DNA of 55,172 bases from Synechococcus sp. UW140 (GCA_945872185.1 CAMBZX010000003.1:1-55172), one strand, 5' to 3'; shown: positions 18,260 through 27,351, counted from the stretch's first letter. Notes: generated from the letters alone by a model not told the origin. Program-made: numbers and translations.

Positions 18260-19123
18260 TCAGGAGTCGCGTCCGCCACGGCTCCGTTTGGAGGTGCGAC
18301 GACGTTTCCGAAGCACGAACCGGTTGCTGGGCTTGTTGCGCTTGCGGGTCTTGTAGCCCAGGGCCGGTTTGCCCCAGGGCGTGACCGGACCGGAGCGGCC
18401 GATCGGTGCCCGTCCCTCACCACCACCGTGGGGGTGGTCGCAGGGGTTCATGACACTGCCTCGCACCTGCGGCCGGCGACCCAGCCAGCGCTTGCGGCCG
18501 GCTTTGCCCAGGCTGGTGTTGCGCTGTTCGCTGTTGCCGACTTCGCCGAGGGTGGCGTAGCACTCACGGCGGACCAGGCGCACCTCCGTGGAGGGGAGCT
18601 TGAGAGCGACGTAGTCGCCTTCCTTGGCCATCACCTGGGCGCTGCCACCGGCTGTGCGCACCATCTGGCCACCGCGACCGGCGTAGAGCTCCACGTTGTG
18701 CACGCTGGAGCCGAGCGGGATCGCCGCCAGGGGCAGGGCGTTGCCGTTTTCGATCGGTGACTCCGGGCCGGAGACCACGGTCTGGCCGACCTCAATGCCT
18801 GCTGGCGCCAGGATGTAGCGCTTCTCGCCATCGCTGTAATAGAGAAGCGCCAGCCGCGCGTTGCGGTGGGGGTCGTAGTGGATCGCGGCCACTCGGGCTT
18901 CAACGCCGTGCTTGTCGCGGCGGAAGTCGATGAGGCGATAGAGGCGCTTGTGGCCGCCGCCGCGGTGGCGGCAGGTGATCACACCGCGGTTGTTGCGACC
19001 CTTGCGGCGGTGCTTGGCGATGACCAGGCCGCGCTCGCGCTTTTTGCCGGTGATCTCGCTGAAGTCGGTGACGACAAGCGTGCGGGTACCGGGGGTGTTG
19101 GGCCTGTAATTACGGATTGCCAT
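18260..19123 (-). CDS. rplB: 50S ribosomal protein L2
   Basis: The 287-residue L2 is needed for subunit association and peptidyl-transferase activity. It begins [14 protein letters not shown]. The signature [18 protein letters not shown] contains the conserved functional His, and [15 protein letters not shown] lies in the RNA-binding domain. Length (about 275-287) is normal. Confidence 0.98.
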   Translation of the reverse strand: MAIRNYRPNTPGTRTLVVTDFSEITGKKRERGLVIAKHRRKGRNNRGVITCRHRGGGHKRLYRLIDFRRDKHGVEARVAAIHYDPHRNARLALLYYSDGEKRYILAPAGIEVGQTVVSGPESPIENGNALPLAAIPLGSSVHNVELYAGRGGQMVRTAGGSAQVMAKEGDYVALKLPSTEVRLVRRECYATLGEVGNSEQRNTSLGKAGRKRWLGRRPQVRGSVMNPCDHPHGGGEGRAPIGRSGPVTPWGKPALGYKTRKRNKPSNRFVLRKRRRTSKRSRGGRDS

Positions 19124-19138
19124 GACGTTTCAGACCCC

Positions 19139-19441
19139 TCAGGACTCAGGGAACAGCTGGATGGCGTTGCCTTCGGCGAGGCGCACCACGGCCTTCTTCA
19201 CCTGGGCACGTTTGCCGGCGAAGCGTCCTACCCGGCGGGAGCGACGGGGAGGATTCATGGTGCTGACACCGACGACTTTGACGTCGAACAAGGATTCGAC
19301 GGCCGCCTTGATGTCGGGCTTGGCAGCCCGATGGTCCACCTCAAAGGTGTACTGATTGAGTTCGAGGGCACGGGTGGCCTTCTCGGTGATCAGCGGGCGA
19401 CGGATCACATCCGCCAGCCGGCCTGCAAAACGTTCAGCCAT
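19139..19441 (-). CDS. rplW: 50S ribosomal protein L23
   Basis: The 100-residue L23 lies at the tunnel exit and docks trigger factor and SRP. It shows [55 protein letters not shown] in pieces typical of the family. Its first 8 nt overlap the end of rplD, so the two are probably translationally coupled. Confidence 0.96.
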   Translation of the reverse strand: MAERFAGRLADVIRRPLITEKATRALELNQYTFEVDHRAAKPDIKAAVESLFDVKVVGVSTMNPPRRSRRVGRFAGKRAQVKKAVVRLAEGNAIQLFPES

Positions 19442-20069
19442 CTCCGTAGACCTCCTGAATCTTCGCGAGTGCTTCCTCGTTCAACACCAGTTTGTTGGCG
19501 TTGAGCAGATCGAAGACGTTGAGTTGATCGGCGGCGATCAGCTTGACCCTCTCAAGGTTGCGCACCGAGAGTTTGACGGCGTCGCTGGCGCCATCGATCA
19601 CCAGCAGCACCTTGGCGTTGGCGGCGATGTCGAAGCGAGCCAGGGCGGCGGTGATCTCCTTGGTTTTGGGGGTGTCGAGGCCCTTGGCAAAGTCCCTCAC
19701 CACGGTGATGTCACCATTTCGGCTCATCAGGGCGGTGCGCAGGGCCAGGCGCCGCTCCTTGCGGTTCATGCCCAGCTCGTAGCTACGGGGCTTGGGCCCG
19801 AAGGTGACGCCACCACCGGGACGCAGGGGCGTGCGGATCGAACCCTGTCGGGCTCGGCCGGTGCCTTTCTGTTTGTAGGGCTTGCGGCCACCACCAGCTA
19901 CCTCGGCACGGGTGAGCGTGCTGGCGGTGCCCTGGCGGGCGTTGGCCAGCTGACGCACCACGGCGCGATGCAGCAGGTTGGCGGCGGAGGTTTCCTTGGC
20001 GACCTTGAGGTTCAAGGAGGCTTTGCCAGCTTCCTTGCCTTGCCAGTCGCGAATCACACAGTCAGTCAT
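19434..20069 (-). CDS. rplD: 50S ribosomal protein L4
   Basis: The 211-residue L4 reaches into the exit tunnel through a loop. Its family region [37 protein letters not shown] is present, and the globular part includes [17 protein letters not shown]. In E. coli L4 also represses the S10 operon; here the leader upstream of rplC is unassigned. It overlaps rplW by 8 nt. Confidence 0.97.
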   Translation of the reverse strand: MTDCVIRDWQGKEAGKASLNLKVAKETSAANLLHRAVVRQLANARQGTASTLTRAEVAGGGRKPYKQKGTGRARQGSIRTPLRPGGGVTFGPKPRSYELGMNRKERRLALRTALMSRNGDITVVRDFAKGLDTPKTKEITAALARFDIAANAKVLLVIDGASDAVKLSVRNLERVKLIAADQLNVFDLLNANKLVLNEEALAKIQEVYGDG

Positions 20070-20080
20070 GGTTCTCCTCC

Positions 20081-20728
20081 TCAGTTCGCGGCTTTGCTAC
20101 CCACCCGCCTGGCCGGGCGGATGTCGAGCAGGGCGCCGGGCTTGCCGGGGACCGAACCCTTGACCACCAGCAGGTTGCGCTCGGTGTCCACCTTGAGGAT
20201 GATGAGTCCGCGGGTGGTGATTTGTTTGCCGCCATAGCGGCCGGCCATGCGCTTACCCGGATAGACACGGCCCGGCGTGGTGCCAGCGCCGATCGAGCCG
20301 GGCTCGCGGTGATTCTTTGAGCCGTGGCTCATCGGACCGCGGCTGAAGCCGTGGCGCTTCTGCAGACCGGAGAAGCCGCGGCCCATCGTGTCGCCGCTGA
20401 CATCGACTTTCTGGCCGGCTTCGAAGGCTGCGACGGTGATGGCGCTGCCGAGTTCCAGACCGTCGACGCCTTCGACGCGGTATTCGCGCAGATGGCGCAG
20501 CGGATCGCTGCCGGACTTGGACAGGTGGCCCCGGGCCGGTTTGTTCACGAGTTTTTCGCGAATTTCACCGAAACCGATCTGGACGGCGCTGTAGCCGTCT
20601 GTGGCCTCGCTCTTGAGTTGGGTGATGCGGCAGGGTCCCGCCTCGATCAAGGTGACCGGGATGGATCTGCCCTCGGGGTCGAAGAACTGGGACATGCCCA
20701 GTTTCTTCCCAAGAATGCCGATGGACAT
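20081..20728 (-). CDS. rplC: 50S ribosomal protein L3
   Basis: The 215-residue L3 is an early-assembly protein reaching the peptidyl-transferase centre. It begins [33 protein letters not shown], and the conserved loop contains [30 protein letters not shown]. It is the first gene of the supercluster here; rpsJ (S10), which heads many S10 operons, is not upstream. Confidence 0.98.
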   Translation of the reverse strand: MSIGILGKKLGMSQFFDPEGRSIPVTLIEAGPCRITQLKSEATDGYSAVQIGFGEIREKLVNKPARGHLSKSGSDPLRHLREYRVEGVDGLELGSAITVAAFEAGQKVDVSGDTMGRGFSGLQKRHGFSRGPMSHGSKNHREPGSIGAGTTPGRVYPGKRMAGRYGGKQITTRGLIILKVDTERNLLVVKGSVPGKPGALLDIRPARRVGSKAAN

Positions 20729-21199
20729 GGGAGGGAGAACAACGCCAGCTGGACTGCCGTTGCCACAATCTTCACTAAAGAAGATGGCGGCGCCGATCGA
20801 ATACCTGAGGCATCGATAGGGACGGCGGGGAGCTGAATTCGTGGAATCGCAAAGATGAAAACCGAGCCGGAGATCTCAGGAGATTCCGAGGCGATCGTCA
20901 GGGGCTAGCGAAGGCGAATCAGCGGGCTGGGACTTCTCCGATGGCGGCGTCTGGAGTGAACTCCTGACATGCCCGGGCAGTTTCCCGACGGTGCCGGCTG
21001 GTGAAGGAAGTGCTCCTTCGCCGCTGGTTCCGTACTGGCCTGGAGAGATCGTCACCAATGACGATCCCTGTACTGCGCTCTGGAGGCCCGGCTAGCGGAC
21101 GGGCACAGATCAACAGCACAAGAAGCCAATGTACCCCATGGCCCTGCTACCACCTTCTTGGCGCCAGAACTGCCAGAAGAACTGTCAGACTCCTGCCCT
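20729..21199. promoter_or_regulatory. Divergent rplC / ndhN intergenic region (about 470 bp)
   Basis: No convincing gene is seen here; the short ORFs show no family motif. The region must hold the leftward promoter and leader of the ribosomal supercluster and the rightward promoter of ndhN. A near-perfect hairpin (GGTGAAGGA / TCCTTCGCC, about 20,999-21,021) lies in the middle. I could not fix -10/-35 boxes with confidence. Confidence 0.5.
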
Positions 21200-21217
21200 G
21201 TGACGACTGACGCTCCG

Positions 21218-21679
21218 ATGCCCCTGCTGCTGACCGGCCGCGGTTTTCGCCAGGACCTCGAGCGCTCTGGAGCTCTGGCGCTGTATGTCCCCCTGGAGGG
21301 TGGCGCTGAAACCAGGTTGCTGCGCCGGCTCCGGGCCGCTGGCTACCGGGCCCAGATGACCTCGGCCCGGGGTCTCGGTGATCCGGAAGCCTTCCTGTTC
21401 CAGCTGCACGGCGTGCGACCGCCCCACCTGGGCCACCAGTGTGTGGGACGGGGAGCGGCCGTGGGTGAGGTGCAACGGGTGATGCCCCTGCTTGGCTCCC
21501 AATTTGAGGGCACCGGACCGGTGCTGCTTTGGTTACTCGAGGGGCAGGTGCTCTCAACCGCTGAACTGGCCGCTTTGTGTGGCTTCTGTCGCCGCGAACC
21601 GCGGCTCAAGATCGTCGTGGAGATGGGCGGCTCCCGCGCTCTGCGCTGGCAGCCTTTGGAGCAGCTTGTTGGTGCCTGA
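21218..21679 (+). CDS. ndhN: NAD(P)H-quinone oxidoreductase subunit N
   Basis: The 153-residue protein is the cyanobacterial/chloroplast-specific subunit N of the NDH-1 complex. That complex oxidises reduced ferredoxin in cyclic electron flow and respiration at the thylakoid. Family segments are [42 protein letters not shown] in pieces, and [17 protein letters not shown] near the end. I choose ATG 21218 (MPLLLTG), where the family begins. A GTG six codons upstream (21200) is an alternative. Its last 8 nt overlap the antiporter start. ndhN-ldpA proximity is a known cyanobacterial arrangement. Confidence 0.95.
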   Translation: MPLLLTGRGFRQDLERSGALALYVPLEGGAETRLLRRLRAAGYRAQMTSARGLGDPEAFLFQLHGVRPPHLGHQCVGRGAAVGEVQRVMPLLGSQFEGTGPVLLWLLEGQVLSTAELAALCGFCRREPRLKIVVEMGGSRALRWQPLEQLVGA

Positions 21680-22973
21680 ACTACAGGGACGACTGGCCCT
21701 GATCTGGGGTGTGTCGTTCTTCTCCGGTTCGCTGGCCCAGCTGGCGGCACGCCTCAGCGGACTGCCGGCCGTGGTGTTGCTGCTGGCCACCGGTCTGCTG
21801 CTCGGTCATGCCGGTTTCGGTTGGATCCAGCCGGACCAGCTCGGGCGCGGCCTGGAGCCGTTGGTGGGCCTGTTGGTGAGCCTGGTGCTCTTCGATGGCG
21901 GCCTCAATCTGCGTCTGGCCGGGCGCGATCTGCAGCGATCCGTTCTGCAGTTGGTGCTGGTGCGCTCGGTGCTCGGTCTCGCTGGTGGCGCCGCTCTGGC
22001 CCACTGGGTCGCCGGTCTGCCCTGGCCGCTGGCCCTGGTGTTCGGTGCCATCGCTCTGGCCACCGGCCCCACGGTGGTGAATCCGTTGGTGCGGCAGCTG
22101 CGCCTCAGTCCCTTTCTGGGCCGGGTGCTGGAGGCGGAGGGTCTGATTCTGGAGCCGGTGAGCGCGGTGCTGGCCTTGCTGTTGCTGCAGCTGGCCCTGG
22201 GCGATCTTGGCGGTTGGCAGGATGTGGCTTGGCGGCTGTTATTGCGGCTGGGGGTGGGGGTGGCTCTGGGCGCCCTGGCGGGGCTGCTGCTGGCTCTGGT
22301 GCTGGAGAAAGTTGAGGCCCCTGAGCGCCAGGCCGGATCAGGAGGCGCTGATCCGGCGGCCGGCGCCCTTTCCCTGCAGCTCACCCTGGGCACCTTGTTT
22401 CTGTTGTTCAGTGGCTGCGAAGCCCTGCTGCCCGAATCGGGTTTGCCAGCGGCGGTGAGTGCCGGTGTGGTGGTGGGGCTGCGCCTCGACACCGCGGCCA
22501 GCTCCCTTGACGAGTTGATCTCCCAGCTGGCGATGCTGGCGATCACGGTGCTGTTCCCGTTGCTGGCGGCTGATGTGTCCTGGGCCGAACTGAGCCCTTT
22601 GGGCTTGGGCGGAGTGTTGTGTGTGCTGGGGTTGATGCTGCTGCGTTTGCTGGTGGTGATGACGGCGGGGGTGGGGTTGCCGTTGAACGGCCGCGAAAAG
22701 CTGCTGGTCAGCTGGATCGCCCCGCGCGGCATCGTCACCGCGGCGGTGGCCAGCCTGTTTGCCCTCGAGCTGGAGCAGGCGGGCGTGGCCGCCGCTGGCG
22801 CCCTCAAGGGTTTGGTGTTTCTCACCATCTTGATGACGGTGGGTCTGGGGGGGGTCTTGGCCCCTTGGCTCGCCAGCAAGCTAGGTCTGAGTGGGATGGA
22901 GCCAGAGCTGGAGGGTGCCGATCCTCCCGATCGCGGCGCTGAGGTCGAAGCCGTGCCCAGCGGCAACGGCTGA
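21672..22973 (+). CDS. CPA1-type cation/proton antiporter (NhaP-like)
   Basis: The 433-residue membrane protein has about 11-12 hydrophobic helices. It shows the CPA1/NhaP signatures [25 protein letters not shown] and [20 protein letters not shown]. It should exchange Na+ or K+ for H+ across the plasma or thylakoid membrane. In the transport helix the usual IDP-type motif reads [11 protein letters not shown], so the normally acidic Asp is a Glu. The start is GTG 21672 (or TTG 21669), overlapping the end of ndhN; the longer track ORF covers ndhN in another frame. The C-terminal tail is acidic. Confidence 0.85.
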   Translation: MPELQGRLALIWGVSFFSGSLAQLAARLSGLPAVVLLLATGLLLGHAGFGWIQPDQLGRGLEPLVGLLVSLVLFDGGLNLRLAGRDLQRSVLQLVLVRSVLGLAGGAALAHWVAGLPWPLALVFGAIALATGPTVVNPLVRQLRLSPFLGRVLEAEGLILEPVSAVLALLLLQLALGDLGGWQDVAWRLLLRLGVGVALGALAGLLLALVLEKVEAPERQAGSGGADPAAGALSLQLTLGTLFLLFSGCEALLPESGLPAAVSAGVVVGLRLDTAASSLDELISQLAMLAITVLFPLLAADVSWAELSPLGLGGVLCVLGLMLLRLLVVMTAGVGLPLNGREKLLVSWIAPRGIVTAAVASLFALELEQAGVAAAGALKGLVFLTILMTVGLGGVLAPWLASKLGLSGMEPELEGADPPDRGAEVEAVPSGNG

Positions 22974-22980
22974 GTTGTTA

Positions 22981-23000
22981 GCAGGGTCGGCCGACCCTGC
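22981..23000. repeat. 20-bp perfect palindrome after the antiporter gene
   Basis: GCAGGGTCGGCCGACCCTGC is a perfect 10+10 palindrome, 8 bp past the antiporter stop and 127 bp before ldpA. As RNA it gives a very stable hairpin, but no T-run follows. It may be a weak terminator, a processing site or a dimeric protein-binding site. Confidence 0.6.
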
Positions 23001-23126
23001 CAGCTGCGACGGTTTCGCCAGCGGCGGCCTGAGCGGTTGGGATGATGGCCCTGCCTGCGCGCTGTCGCCATCGCTCCCGCCAGCTCTTCCCTCCTGCCCG
23101 AGCAGGCCCTGGAGCGGGGCCGCTGG

Positions 23127-24260
23127 GTGAAGTTGATCGGCGGTGCCAGCAACCAGGACCTCGCTGCGATCGAGGATCTGGCGGGCTTGTATACCCTGGT
23201 GGGAGTTCACTGCCTCGATCTGGCGGCCGATCCGGCCGTGGTGGCGGCAGCCCGTCGTGGCATCAGCTGGGCCGAAATTCGCGGGGCGGGCAGACCCTGG
23301 TTGATGCTGAGCCTCAGCGATGGGGCTGACCCCCACTTCCGCAAGGCCTGGTTTGATCCGGCCCGCTGCCCCCCCAGCTGTCCGCGGCCCTGCGCCCGGG
23401 TCTGTCCGGCCCTGGCGATCCCGTCGCTGCCGCGTACTGCCGCGGCCAGCCTGGGCCGGATCGATGGCCCAGAGCCGCGATCGGGTTCCTCTGAGCGATC
23501 GGGATCAAGTCCGTTGTCGGCTCCAGGTTCTGGGGCCCCCGCTGCGGCGGCTCTCGGTGTGGTGGCCGACCGTTGCTACGGCTGCGGCCGCTGCCTGCCG
23601 ATCTGCCCCCTGGGGCTGATCGAGGAGCGGGAGCAGCACTTGCCCGCCGCCCAGGTGGCCGCCCTGCTGGCCCAGTTGCAACCCGATGCGGTGGAGCTCC
23701 ACACCCGGATTGGTCGTGCCGAGGCCTTCGCCGAGCGGCTGGCCCAGGTGTGCGCGGCTGGGGTGCCGCTGCAGCGGCTGGCGGTCAGTTGTGGCCTGGA
23801 GTCGGCGCTGACGCTGGCGGGCGACGGCCCGGCGATGCCCATGCCGACGCCGGAGGCCCTGGCGCAGGAGCTCTGGCAGCGCCATGGGCAGCTGCAGCAG
23901 GCAGGGCTGGCGCCGCTCTGGCAGCTCGATGGCCGACCGATGAGCGGCGATGTGGGGGCCGGCACAGCCAGGGCCGCCGTGCAGTTGCTGAGCGCCGTGG
24001 CGCCGCTGGCGCCGCCGGGGCCGTTGCAGCTGGCGGGCGGCACCAACGAGCGCACCCTGCCCCTGGTGCGCCGCCTGGATCCAGCCCTGGGGCGGGCCGT
24101 GGCCGGTGTGGCCTTCGGCAGCGTCGCCCGGGCGCGGCTGCAACCGCTGCTGCAGGAGGCCCAGGCGCGGGGCGGGCGGCTGCTTGATCAGGCCGATCTG
24201 CTGCCGCTTGCGCTGGCGATCTGCACGGAGCTGGTGCGGCCCTGGCTCGCCCGCTGCTGA
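23127..24260 (+). CDS. ldpA: LdpA, light-dependent period iron-sulfur protein
   Basis: The 377-residue protein matches LdpA, a redox-sensing Fe-S protein that in Synechococcus elongatus tunes the circadian period to light/redox state. Two Cys clusters are visible. A CPPSCPRPCARVCP run lies near residue 80, and a ferredoxin-like CYGCGRCLPICP lies near residue 150 (4Fe-4S). An Ala/Ser-rich insert separates them. The GTG at 23127 is the only ATG/GTG/TTG before an in-frame stop. However, upstream codons already read LERGRW, the lead-in to KLIGGASNQDL expected from relatives, so the true start may be noncanonical or the 5' end may hold an error. It follows ndhN and the antiporter on the same strand. 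Confidence 0.88.
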   Translation: MKLIGGASNQDLAAIEDLAGLYTLVGVHCLDLAADPAVVAAARRGISWAEIRGAGRPWLMLSLSDGADPHFRKAWFDPARCPPSCPRPCARVCPALAIPSLPRTAAASLGRIDGPEPRSGSSERSGSSPLSAPGSGAPAAAALGVVADRCYGCGRCLPICPLGLIEEREQHLPAAQVAALLAQLQPDAVELHTRIGRAEAFAERLAQVCAAGVPLQRLAVSCGLESALTLAGDGPAMPMPTPEALAQELWQRHGQLQQAGLAPLWQLDGRPMSGDVGAGTARAAVQLLSAVAPLAPPGPLQLAGGTNERTLPLVRRLDPALGRAVAGVAFGSVARARLQPLLQEAQARGGRLLDQADLLPLALAICTELVRPWLARC

Positions 24261-24280
24261 ACGACCGGGGCTGGATCGCT

Positions 24281-24493
24281 CCAAAGGAGCTGCGCGACGA
24301 TGGCGTGCAGATCTGGGCAGGTGATCAGCACCAATCCGCCGGGGCGCAGCACCCGTTGGAACGCAGCCAGGGCGATGGGCAGCTCGAAGCCCACGAGCTG
24401 CTCGATGGCGTGGGAAGAGCAGATCGCCTCAACGCTGGCGTCGGCAACCTGCTCCTGGGCCGTCATGCTGCCGCCGCCCAGATGCAGCACTGT
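24281..24493 (-). pseudogene. Remnant of a class I SAM-dependent methyltransferase
   Basis: Within a minus-strand frame (ORF 24188-24634) about 70 residues resemble the middle of a Methyltransf_11-type enzyme. VLHLGGGS resembles the SAM-binding motif I. VADASVEAICSSHAIEQL and AFQRVLRPGGLVLITCPDL match motifs II-IV. The roughly 25 residues normally between motif I and the ADxSVDAI stretch are missing, and both the N-terminus and the C-terminal half are absent. It lies tail-to-tail with ldpA and overlaps the R3H gene's upstream region. I read it as a decayed, internally deleted copy. Confidence 0.6.
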
Positions 24494-24591
24494 GCCGCTG
24501 GTGCTCAGGTGATGAGACCTGGCCACTCCTGTCAGGCCGCCACGGTGACCTGGGCGCCCCGTCGGCCGGCTTGCTGACGCTAGAACCAGTG

Positions 24592-26331
24592 ATGGCGATG
24601 GCGGCGATCCCGTTGCGCTCGCCCCCCAAGCCATTGGTCGCTCTGCCTTCCCCTCCGACCCAGCGCATCACTGACGATCTCGATCGCCTGCTGGAGGTGC
24701 TGCCGCCTGTGGTCCAGCAGCAGCTCGCCAGCGCCGCAGCTCGGGAGGAGCTGCTGGAGGTGGTGCTCGATCTGGGCCGGCTGCCCGAGGCCCGCTATCC
24801 CGGCCGGGCCGTGGCCCTCGGCGAGCTGCCGATCGGCCGCGCTGATCTGCAGGGTGTGATTGAGCGGTTAGGGCCCTTCGGTGGCGATAACCGGGCCGGC
24901 ATCGAGTGCACCCTGCATCGCATCAGTGCCATCCGCAACCGCAGCGGCGAAGTGGTGGGGCTCACCTGTCGCGTGGGCCGGGCGGTGTTCGGCACGGTGG
25001 CGCTGGTGCGCGATCTGCTCGACTCCGGCCATTCGCTGCTGTTGATGGGCCGGCCCGGGGTGGGGAAGACCACGGCCCTGCGCGAAATCGCCCGGGTGCT
25101 GGCCGATGACCTGTTGCGGCGGGTGGTGGTGATCGATACCAGCAACGAGATCGCCGGTGATGGCGACATCCCCCATCCGGCGATCGGCCGGGCGCGGCGC
25201 ATGCAGGTGGCCCGGCCGGAACTGCAGCACCAGGTGATGATCGAGGCCGTGGAAAACCACATGCCTGAGGTGATCGTGATCGATGAGATCGGCACGGAAC
25301 TCGAAGCCCAGGCCGCCCGCACCATTGCCGAGCGGGGCGTGATGCTGGTGGCCACGGCCCACGGCAACGAACTCGCCAATCTGATCAAGAACCCCACCCT
25401 CAGCGACCTGGTCGGTGGCATTCAATCGGTGACCCTGGGGGATGAGGAGGCGCGCCGTCGTCGCACCCAGAAGACCGTGCTGGAGCGGGCCGCCGAACCC
25501 ACCTTCGCGATGGCGGTGGAGATGCACAGTCGCCATCGCTGGCTGGTGCATCGTGAGGTGGCGGGCACCGTGGATCTGTTGTTGCGGGGGCAGAGCCCTC
25601 GCCCGGAGGTTCGGGAGCTTGGCGTTGACGGCCAGTTGCTGCGGCGGGAACCGGCCCCGATCGCGGCGCCGGTCCCGGCTCGCCCTGAGCTCCGTCCGGT
25701 TGTCACGCCCATCGGGGGTTCGGGTCTGCGGGGCGGCAGGCCGCTCGCCGCCGTGCCCTTGCCCGATCCCTTCGCCTTGCCACCCCGGGATCAACAGGCC
25801 CCGCCGCCGCAGACCCCGGAGCCGCTGGCGGCGCCTGCTCCCCTGCGTCTCTGTGCGCTCGGTTTTCCTCCCCAGCTGTTGCAGGAGGCCTTGCGCAGCA
25901 GTGGCTTACCGGCGGCAGTGGTGGCCGAGCCTGAGCTCGCCGATGCCGTGCTCAGCCTGCGCGGTGAGCTGGGCCGCGATCCGGAGCTGCGGCGCCGGGC
26001 CCAGGCCCTCGGTTTGCCGATCCTGGTGATCAAGTCGGACAGCCTGCATCAGTTGCAGCGCGCCATCCAGCGGTTGCTGGAGCGCCGCCGGCCGCCGCTT
26101 GTGCCGGAGGCCCTCGAGGCCGGCCGGCGGCTGGATGATGACCTCGCGGCCCTGGAGGAGTGTCGTCTGGCGGTGGAGCAGGTGGTGCTGCCCCAGGGCC
26201 GACCGGTGGAACTGCTGCCCCGCAGTGATCGGGTCAGGCGCATGCAGGAGGATCTGGTCAGCCATTACCGTCTGCGCTGTGCCGTCTTCGGGCGGGGAGC
26301 CCAGCAGCGGCTGCGGGTGTTTCCCTCATGA
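24592..26331 (+). CDS. AAA ATPase / R3H-domain protein (Ycf45-like)
   Basis: The 579-residue protein belongs to the cyanobacterial/plastid Ycf45 family. An AAA-type ATPase spans about residues 80-340, with Walker A GRPGVGKTTALREIAR and Walker B VIVIDEIGTELEAQAART. A Pro/Ala-rich linker (about 350-410) follows, then a second alpha/beta region. The C-terminal R3H-like nucleic-acid-binding module ends RLRVFPS. At the R3H core the sequence is RRMQEDLVSHYRL; relatives usually have RxxQH, so the signature His appears to be Glu. The function is not established. ATG 24592 is chosen over the TTG at 24571; ATG 24598 is also possible. Confidence 0.85.
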   Translation: MAMAAIPLRSPPKPLVALPSPPTQRITDDLDRLLEVLPPVVQQQLASAAAREELLEVVLDLGRLPEARYPGRAVALGELPIGRADLQGVIERLGPFGGDNRAGIECTLHRISAIRNRSGEVVGLTCRVGRAVFGTVALVRDLLDSGHSLLLMGRPGVGKTTALREIARVLADDLLRRVVVIDTSNEIAGDGDIPHPAIGRARRMQVARPELQHQVMIEAVENHMPEVIVIDEIGTELEAQAARTIAERGVMLVATAHGNELANLIKNPTLSDLVGGIQSVTLGDEEARRRRTQKTVLERAAEPTFAMAVEMHSRHRWLVHREVAGTVDLLLRGQSPRPEVRELGVDGQLLRREPAPIAAPVPARPELRPVVTPIGGSGLRGGRPLAAVPLPDPFALPPRDQQAPPPQTPEPLAAPAPLRLCALGFPPQLLQEALRSSGLPAAVVAEPELADAVLSLRGELGRDPELRRRAQALGLPILVIKSDSLHQLQRAIQRLLERRRPPLVPEALEAGRRLDDDLAALEECRLAVEQVVLPQGRPVELLPRSDRVRRMQEDLVSHYRLRCAVFGRGAQQRLRVFPS

Positions 26332-26377
26332 GCCCCAGGCCTGTTGACGAAGGACCGGCCGCTGTGGGTAACTAGCA

Positions 26378-26400
26378 AGGCACCGGCGTCGCCGGAGCCT
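26378..26400 (+). terminator. Candidate terminator after the R3H/AAA gene
   Basis: A hairpin with one mismatch pairs AGGCACCGGCG (26378-26388) with CGCCGGAGCCT (26390-26400), 46 bp past the stop. It is followed by GTCGGTTTTCTG, a weak T-run. Termination here is plausible but unproven. Confidence 0.45.
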
Positions 26401-26402
26401 GT

Positions 26403-26468
26403 CGGTTTTCTGACCGAACCAACCCTGGTCTCCTTTGTGGACCAAACTGGTTCCTCTGTGAACCAACC
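26403..26468. repeat. Three tandem degenerate 22-bp palindromic repeats
   Basis: Three back-to-back 22-bp units (26403-26424, 26425-26446, 26447-26468) can each fold on themselves: GGTT/AACC, TGGTC/GACCA and GGTTC/GAACC. Units 1 and 3 share the GAACCAACC end; unit 2 is the most diverged. The array stops 2 bp before the first base of tRNA-Gln. It overlaps where the tRNA promoter or leader would be. Confidence 0.55.
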
Positions 26469-26470
26469 AA

Positions 26471-26542
26471 TGGGTCGTCGCCAAGCGGTAAGGCAGCGGG
26501 TTTTGGTCCCGCCATTCCTAGGTTCGAATCCTAGCGACCCAG
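26471..26542 (+). tRNA. tRNA-Gln (anticodon TTG)
   Basis: The cloverleaf has acceptor TGGGTCG pairing CGACCCA, discriminator G, and T-loop GGTTCGAATCC. The anticodon stem GCGGG/CCCGC encloses the loop TTTTGGT, giving TTG (reads CAA/CAG). CCA is not encoded. It sits between the R3H/AAA gene and the HAD gene. Confidence 0.95.
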
Positions 26543-26584
26543 TTTTGAAGTCTTGTTGCGGTCCTGATCCGCTTGTCTGAGCCG

Positions 26585-27343
26585 ATGGTTGCCGCTTCGC
26601 CATCGGGTCCCTTGCTGGTCTTTGATTTTGATGGCGTGCTGGTGGATGGCATGCGCGAGTACTGGTGGTCGGCCCGTCGTGCTGCCCTGGCTCTGGCACC
26701 CCAGTTGTCCCTGCCCGAGGACGCCCCCGCCGGCTTCGCCCGCTTGCGGCCGCTCATCCATCACGGCTGGGAGATGGTGCTGATGGCGGCCGAGCTGGGC
26801 CGGCTCGATGGTGATCTGGCGAGTCTCCTGGCGGATTACGACGGCGCCCTCAAGCCGGCCCTGGAGCGGTGGGGGTGGAGCCCCCAGCAGCTTCAGGGGG
26901 CCTTGGAGCGGGTCCGCTGTGAGGCCATCGCCAGCGACCGCAGCGGCTGGCTGGCCCTGCATCGCTTCTTCCCCGGTGTGCCGGAGCGGCTGGCCGCCCT
27001 GGGGCAGGAGGGGGCGTCATGGGCGGTGCTCACCACCAAAGGCAGAGCCTTTGCTGCGGAGTTGCTGGCCGCGGCCGCTCTCGAGCCGGCTGCTCTCTAT
27101 GGCCATGAGCAGGGCAGCAAGACCGAGGTGTTGCTGCAGCTGCGCCACCGGCCCCTCTGGTTCATGGAAGATCGCCGCCCCACCCTTGAGCTGGTGCGTG
27201 CCACTCCAGGGTTGGAGGCGGTGCGTTGCTTCCTGGTGGCCTGGGGTTATCTGGCCCCGGGCGATCGCCAGGGGCTGGAGGCTGCCGGTCTTCACTGGCT
27301 GGAGCCGGCGACCTTCCAATCCCCCCTGGCGCACTGGCCCTGA
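26585..27343 (+). CDS. HAD-superfamily hydrolase
   Basis: The 252-residue cytoplasmic protein has the HAD motifs. Motif I is DFDGVLVDG with the nucleophilic Asp, a motif II Thr lies in AVLTTKGR, Lys sits in GSKTEVLL, and the metal-binding acidic pair is in FMEDRRPT. A helical cap of about 100 residues lies between motifs I and II. The substrate cannot be inferred; phosphoglycolate-phosphatase-like or nucleotidase activity is possible. I use ATG 26585 rather than the TTG at 26573. The start is 42 bp past tRNA-Gln. Confidence 0.85.
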   Translation: MVAASPSGPLLVFDFDGVLVDGMREYWWSARRAALALAPQLSLPEDAPAGFARLRPLIHHGWEMVLMAAELGRLDGDLASLLADYDGALKPALERWGWSPQQLQGALERVRCEAIASDRSGWLALHRFFPGVPERLAALGQEGASWAVLTTKGRAFAAELLAAAALEPAALYGHEQGSKTEVLLQLRHRPLWFMEDRRPTLELVRATPGLEAVRCFLVAWGYLAPGDRQGLEAAGLHWLEPATFQSPLAHWP

Positions 27344-27351
27344 CCCGCTAG

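Noticed and set aside
20876-21210. Small ORFs in the rplC-ndhN gap
   Set aside because: All short, basic and overlapping each other; none resembles a known family.
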